64,000 bases of DNA from Sphingobacteriaceae bacterium. Lineage in GTDB: Bacteria; Bacteroidota; Bacteroidia; B-17B0; Aurantibacillaceae. Below are positions 59,868 to 64,000 of this stretch, one piece after another (position 1 is the stretch's first letter; each line of letters starts with the position of its first letter). The DNA is taken from assembly GCA_016709575.1 (NCBI GenBank), contig JADJMM010000004.1:338388-402387 (forward strand), in the 5' to 3' direction. Made by a program: the position numbers and the translations under genes. The notes beneath the pieces were generated by a model, which saw only the letters and a program-made list of their open reading frames with translations, searched no databases and was not told the origin of the DNA.

Positions 59868-60696
59868 ATGATTGAAACAGTTAACACATTTGCTTTTAAG
59901 GAGGAAATACAACACACAAACAGTGTGCCCATGCTCTTTACCTGAACAAAAAATGGAGAATATTTTCCTTATTATATAAAATACATTTTAGATCCAAAAG
60001 AATTTGACTGCTTAGTATATGGAAATAGTTTGTCAAAGACTTGCGATATACTTTGGCATAAATGCTCAGAAGTCGCGTTAGTTAATGTTATTGAAGGCTC
60101 CTTTAAGCCAGGTGATTTAAGTAAAAACACTAGATATTTTAGATCAGGTGTAATTGCCTTTGGATCAAAAGTAATCGAGAATAATACTATGTTGAGCAAG
60201 TTGGATACAATACCCGATAAAACTACGTTTAAGAAGTACTCTAATCCTGTTGATATTATAAAAATTATTTTATTCGATCTACATATGGGGAATGCAGATC
60301 GTCAGGAAGAAAATTTTAATATCTTAATCAAAGAAACCATTCCTTCTAATCTTTTCGTTATAGACCACTTTTATTGCTTTGGTGGGGCGACAAAAATCGG
60401 TGTTTTTACTCCCGCTATTGGGGTTTACCCGGATGCAACTGATTATTAGGTCTGATTTTTGTCAACAAATGCTTGGTTATATGTCTCTTGCAAACATTTT
60501 GGAATGTATGGATGAATATTTCTATCTTTGTACTAGTAATGAATTAAATGCCGTAGTTGATGAAGTATTCGGGGCTATTCCAGGTAGCTGGACAATATCA
60601 AAAAATTTAGATACTAGAATAAAAGCATTTATAACTAATCAAGAGAGATCAGACCAGATTCGAGAAATAATAACAGAAAAAATAAATATTTTTTAA
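59868..60696 (+). pseudogene. HipA-like kinase, frame broken
   Basis: About 275 codons from an ATG two bases after the nuclease stop. Start MIETVNTFAFKEEI, a TGA at about 59943, then the second frame resumes KNGEYFPYYIKYILDPKEFD. Two offsetting one-base errors near 60015 and 60070 restore a HipA-like helix (EIVCQRLAIYFGINAPEVALV), and another break occurs near 60445. The kinase core is DLHMGNADRQEENFNILI (catalytic loop with D and N) and VIDHFYCFGG (the DFG-like metal site). HipA kinases phosphorylate cellular targets and act as toxins; in small two-gene forms the partner is often unknown. The next gene is 11 bases downstream. Confidence 0.65.
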
Positions 60697-60707
60697 GCCG
60701 TTGTAAG

Positions 60708-61563
60708 ATGAAAAATTTCATTTCTTCTATTTATGTAAAACCTAACAGCATCTCTGATGAGAAGATTTGTGTTGGGTTATTCATTGGGGGTGAAACAACT
60801 TCGTATTTCGCGTGGTCAGAAAATAAACTTAAACTAACTACTAAGCTGGCTTCTGAAAGTGTTTACTCCTCATTACACCGTTCATTTATTAATATTAATA
60901 ACGACATTACACATAAAATTGGACATGAATCAAAAGGAGCAATCGTTAAAAAGCATGTGTATTCTTCAGAGTATTTTCAATATTTAACGAACTATAATAA
61001 AGGGTTGATTGAATTTACGTCCCCAAAAACAATATCTAAATCTGTTGATCAAAAAGAGTTCGAAAAACTTTTCAAGTTATACGTTGGAGAAAATATTATT
61101 AAACTGAATAAAGAGATTAAAGAAACTTTCAAAAAAAAATCAGCTCTGTTTTGAAAAAGCAGCATTTAAAGAGCGAGCTGATATTAATTATAAAGTTGAC
61201 GAACATATTGTAGCCACTGCTTATAGGCCTCATAAAGTAGATTTCATTAGCTGTAACGGAAGTGTTCTTGCAGGGCAAGCAATTGATTTCACTACTGGCG
61301 CAACTACAATTGAAAATAAGCTTTATGAATTTAGAGCGCTCTCTGAAGGTCTAATGGAATTTGCTAAACGCCGTGATTTTGATGGAGAAGGAAAATATGA
61401 AGTTTATTTTAACGAACCTGTTGAAAAAGAGCAAAAAAAGATTTTAGATAACGTAATGAAAGATAAGTCGAAACCTTTTACATTAAAAGAAATCGAAAAT
61501 CTTGAAAATGTAATCAGGACTTTACAAAACAATAATTACAGAAGATTTTCTGAAAAACTTTAA
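60708..61563 (+). CDS. Partner gene of the HipA-like kinase, unknown function (one frameshift)
   Basis: About 285 residues. ISSIYVKPNSISDEKICVGLF is a beta-rich start reminiscent of DUF3037-type proteins that often accompany HipA-like kinases, though the match is loose. The rest is helical and charged, ending KEIENLENVIRTLQ. The first frame stops at 61154 and the second continues from LFEKAAFKER after TTTTG, where one T less would join them, to a stop at 61561-61563. No motif of known enzymes. A terminator follows 20 bases later, ending the island operon. Confidence 0.5.
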
Positions 61564-61584
61564 GATTTATTTTTACTAATAAAA

Positions 61585-61614
61585 AAAGCCTAGATTTTCA
61601 TCTAGGCTTTTTTG
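61585..61614. terminator. Bidirectional intrinsic terminator at the island end
   Basis: AAAGCCTAGA (61585-61594), loop TTTTCA, TCTAGGCTTT (61601-61610), with A-run and T-run on the two sides. Convergent with the Y_Y_Y-domain sensor. Confidence 0.9.
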
Positions 61615-61645
61615 TTGGTAGCGGCAGGATGATTAATGGATGTGG

Positions 61646-64000
61646 TTATTTAAACCTCCCCAGAAACTTCGCAATATATTTTTCGGTTGGCAGCAAAGAA
61701 GATTGAATTCTTCTGGCATAACGGATACTATCCATTACTTCCTTCTGCTTTTCTTCAATTAAATGCTTTTGCTGACTTATTTCAAATGTTCGTTCTGTAA
61801 TAATATCTTCAAGCTCTTTTTGCTTCTTAAGTAGTTGCCTAGTTCTCCATCTGGTTATTAAAACCACTATTAATACACCGCAGATTCCAATTATCAACTT
61901 GAACCATATTGTTTCAATAAACATAGGTTCAACAATTAAAAAAATAGTCTTTAATCCTACTTTTTCTGTCACATCAGATTTTGCCGCAATTTCTATATTG
62001 TACTTTCCCGGATCCAAATCATTAAAACTCAATATCCCATTCTTACTAAATTCTTTCCAGGTTGTATCCAGTTCTTTTATCCGATAAGAAAGTAAAACAT
62101 CATCCGGATAACTAAAGTCTAATCCGTTAAATTTGATTTCAATATTACGTTTAGATTCATCTATCGTAACTGTCGAGTAATTAAAATAATTCCGGTTATT
62201 AATTTTTATGGATTCAATGAACGGGCAAGGCGCTTTATATACGGAATAATCCGGCATTCCCATTTTTGTTATCCCATCAACACCATATAAAAACAACTCT
62301 TTACCGTGACACCAAACAATTCTGGCGGTTTTATGCAATATCGTTTTTATAAACCCCACTCTTTCTAAAGACTTACCCTTTAACTCATATACAGTAATTC
62401 CATCTTGCTTACCCACAAAAATCATATCTGAAGTAGTAGATGAATACACCGTTAAGTTTGGCTGACCTAAAGCATCGTTCTTTATTAATTCATAAATGAG
62501 TTTTTCGGAGTTCCAGGTAAAAAGCACTAATCCCTTTTTATTCAAATAACCAAAATGATTTTTGGTCAAAAAAATCTTTGCTACTCTCGACAAAAGATGA
62601 TCAATTTCTGGGATAGCATTAGAATCTATTTTTAAACTATCGCTTTTACTTTTGTAACTTTCCCCATAAGCCAATACTCCTTCTGATAAAACAGCGTAAT
62701 AATATAAATCTCCCTTTTTTTGATATACTACAGTTCCTTTAAAGTCTGGATCTTCCCCCTTTTTAACAGGCAATTTTTGCGAAACAACAACGCTATCCCT
62801 TTTGAGATCATAAACTATTCTATAAATAAAATTTTCCTTACTGTAATAAAATTGTTCTAATATGCCCGTTTTTCTATCATATGTGCTTCTTGTTAAACCT
62901 GCACTTTTTACTTTGATTCTTTCTTTAAAATCAACTGTTTTATTCTTGCTGACATCAATCAACAATCCTTGATAGGTTTCAAATAACACAGGACTGTGTA
63001 TCCTTCTCCAACTATTGGGTTGCTTAAGCGAGATTTTTTTGATCAATCGGTTTTGACTTTTAGAATAATACCCGATTTCGGTTTCCCCTGCTACCACAAT
63101 GGTATCGCCAAAATCCCTTACAAATTCAAGACTTTTAAAAGAAGAATCTTCAAATAGTTTTACCAATGGATTACTTTTAAAAACAAGAACCTTACTGGTA
63201 GCGTTGTCTTCGTTACTCTGACCTCCTACTGTCTCATCAAAATCATTTAGTATACATAAAAACAAACTGTCATCATTCACATACCGCCAGATCCAATTTC
63301 CCGATGCTTTTGTTTTTAAATTTATTGGTAAAAAATCTTTATTTCCATAATTAATTTGATAGATCCCATTATCGCTTCCTACCCATATCGAATTAAAAGA
63401 ATCTACAAAGTAATTTTTTCCGAATAATGTTTTAGATAATTTAAGTTTCTCTATTAGGTGACCGGTATTTGGCTCTAGCTCTCCAAAAGTATTGCGGTAT
63501 AAATAACAAAAACCATTTTTATACGGAAACGGTTGAACATAAGTATTTGGAGCCAATTGAACATTCATATATTTTACATCAGAACAAGTCAAATCTCCGT
63601 TATTAAGAATCACATAATGGTCACGATAACAAATTAAAGAAGTGTTTTCTCCTTCACAAAAACCTATCATGGGAAATAGCTTTTCATCAAGCGTAATAGA
63701 TTTCTTAAGCACGCCATTTTTATCAAAAACATCAAGACAATTAGTTTTTAATTGTGAGATGGTTCGTATATTATCCTTCTTATCACAGTGGATAGAAATA
63801 CAATACTTATTGCGGTGAACAATTTCCTTTTTAGAACTTAGTTGGATAAGCTTTCCTGGCACTTCTACCCAAACATGATTATTATTATCCTTAATGAGTA
63901 AACTTCTAAATCTCCATTTGTTAAGATATTCCTCCAAATCTTTATATTGAACAGGTAGATAATTTATACTATCCTTCCATATTTTACTAAGCTGCTTAGA
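61646..64000 (-). CDS. Two-component-like sensor with propeller and Y_Y_Y domain, 5' end outside window
   Basis: The frame is open to position 64000, so the start lies beyond the right edge; the visible part is about 784 residues. The outer part is a two-propeller-like series of repeats of the Reg_prop kind (KLIQLSSKKEIVHRNKYC, FNSIWVGSDNGIYQINYG). A Y_Y_Y domain follows (LLSYRIKELDTTWKEFSKNG, FNDLDPGKYNIEIAAKS), then one membrane helix (FKLIIGICGVLIVVLITRW) and a signalling coiled coil (ITERTFEISQQKHLIEEKQKEV). It ends DSIRYARRIQSSLLPTEKY followed by about 10 residues. No histidine kinase or SpoIIE domain is present. Senses an outer signal; how it passes it on is not visible. Confidence 0.75.
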   Translation of the reverse strand, partial: SKQLSKIWKDSINYLPVQYKDLEEYLNKWRFRSLLIKDNNNHVWVEVPGKLIQLSSKKEIVHRNKYCISIHCDKKDNIRTISQLKTNCLDVFDKNGVLKKSITLDEKLFPMIGFCEGENTSLICYRDHYVILNNGDLTCSDVKYMNVQLAPNTYVQPFPYKNGFCYLYRNTFGELEPNTGHLIEKLKLSKTLFGKNYFVDSFNSIWVGSDNGIYQINYGNKDFLPINLKTKASGNWIWRYVNDDSLFLCILNDFDETVGGQSNEDNATSKVLVFKSNPLVKLFEDSSFKSLEFVRDFGDTIVVAGETEIGYYSKSQNRLIKKISLKQPNSWRRIHSPVLFETYQGLLIDVSKNKTVDFKERIKVKSAGLTRSTYDRKTGILEQFYYSKENFIYRIVYDLKRDSVVVSQKLPVKKGEDPDFKGTVVYQKKGDLYYYAVLSEGVLAYGESYKSKSDSLKIDSNAIPEIDHLLSRVAKIFLTKNHFGYLNKKGLVLFTWNSEKLIYELIKNDALGQPNLTVYSSTTSDMIFVGKQDGITVYELKGKSLERVGFIKTILHKTARIVWCHGKELFLYGVDGITKMGMPDYSVYKAPCPFIESIKINNRNYFNYSTVTIDESKRNIEIKFNGLDFSYPDDVLLSYRIKELDTTWKEFSKNGILSFNDLDPGKYNIEIAAKSDVTEKVGLKTIFLIVEPMFIETIWFKLIIGICGVLIVVLITRWRTRQLLKKQKELEDIITERTFEISQQKHLIEEKQKEVMDSIRYARRIQSSLLPTEKYIAKFLGRFK

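Overview
The window comes from an AT-rich member of the Bacteroidota. The evidence is the many proteins with C-terminal type IX secretion system (T9SS) sorting domains (six type A, one type B), a PorP/SprF outer-membrane protein, a TonB-dependent receptor with a carboxypeptidase-like plug extension, the long Bacteroidota form of PurF, a sigma-factor operon with a large membrane partner, and promoter words of the TAnnTTTG type. I cannot place it below phylum; the gene set fits a free-living or bioreactor/sediment Bacteroidia or Flavobacteriia-like lineage. No rRNA, tRNA, CRISPR array or insertion sequence was seen.

Layout. 1-2.6 kb: two DsbD-type thiol-disulfide genes, closed by a bidirectional terminator. 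2.6-7.4 kb: a giant T9SS surface protein with BNR repeats and many Ig-like modules, including a 648-bp tandem duplication. 7.5-13.6 kb: a small barrel protein, an SDR oxidoreductase, a small secreted protein, a TonB-dependent receptor and purF. 13.8-18.8 kb: a T9SS type B CotH/lamin-tail protein, its probable PorP/SprF partner and a DUF4340-like protein. 18.9-23.5 kb: dnaN, a secreted esterase, an orphan HsdR_N-like nuclease domain, AMP nucleosidase and meaB. 23.5-33.2 kb: more T9SS cargo (a tiny protein that is little more than a sorting domain, an amidase, a VCBS-repeat protein, a BNR protein) plus TIGR03032 and DUF1801 proteins. 33.3-37.8 kb: an alpha-2-macroglobulin. 37.9-40.9 kb: an ECF sigma factor operon with a membrane sensor-like protein and a small secreted protein. 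41-49 kb: endonuclease III, a TolA-like coiled-coil protein, a TPR signalling protein, a LolA-like protein and a sortilin-like glycosyl hydrolase homologue.

49.2-61.6 kb is an accessory island, all on the plus strand and ending in a terminator. It starts with four intact genes of unknown function, then a winged-helix/PD-(D/E)xK protein. These are followed by a restriction-modification-like trio (MmeI-type methyltransferase, DEAD-box helicase, GIY-YIG nuclease) and a HipA-like kinase with a partner gene. From 54 kb on, these reading frames are badly broken. The last gene, a Y_Y_Y-domain sensor, runs off the right edge.

A property of the whole sequence must be kept in mind. At least 14 genes are split by one-base indels, nearly all in A/T/C/G runs, including in housekeeping genes (amn, meaB). 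That is the signature of uncorrected long-read data rather than of mass gene death, so frameshifted genes are given here as whole loci. The defence trio differs: it also has two in-frame TAA codons and an apparent deletion in a nuclease core, so real decay is possible there.
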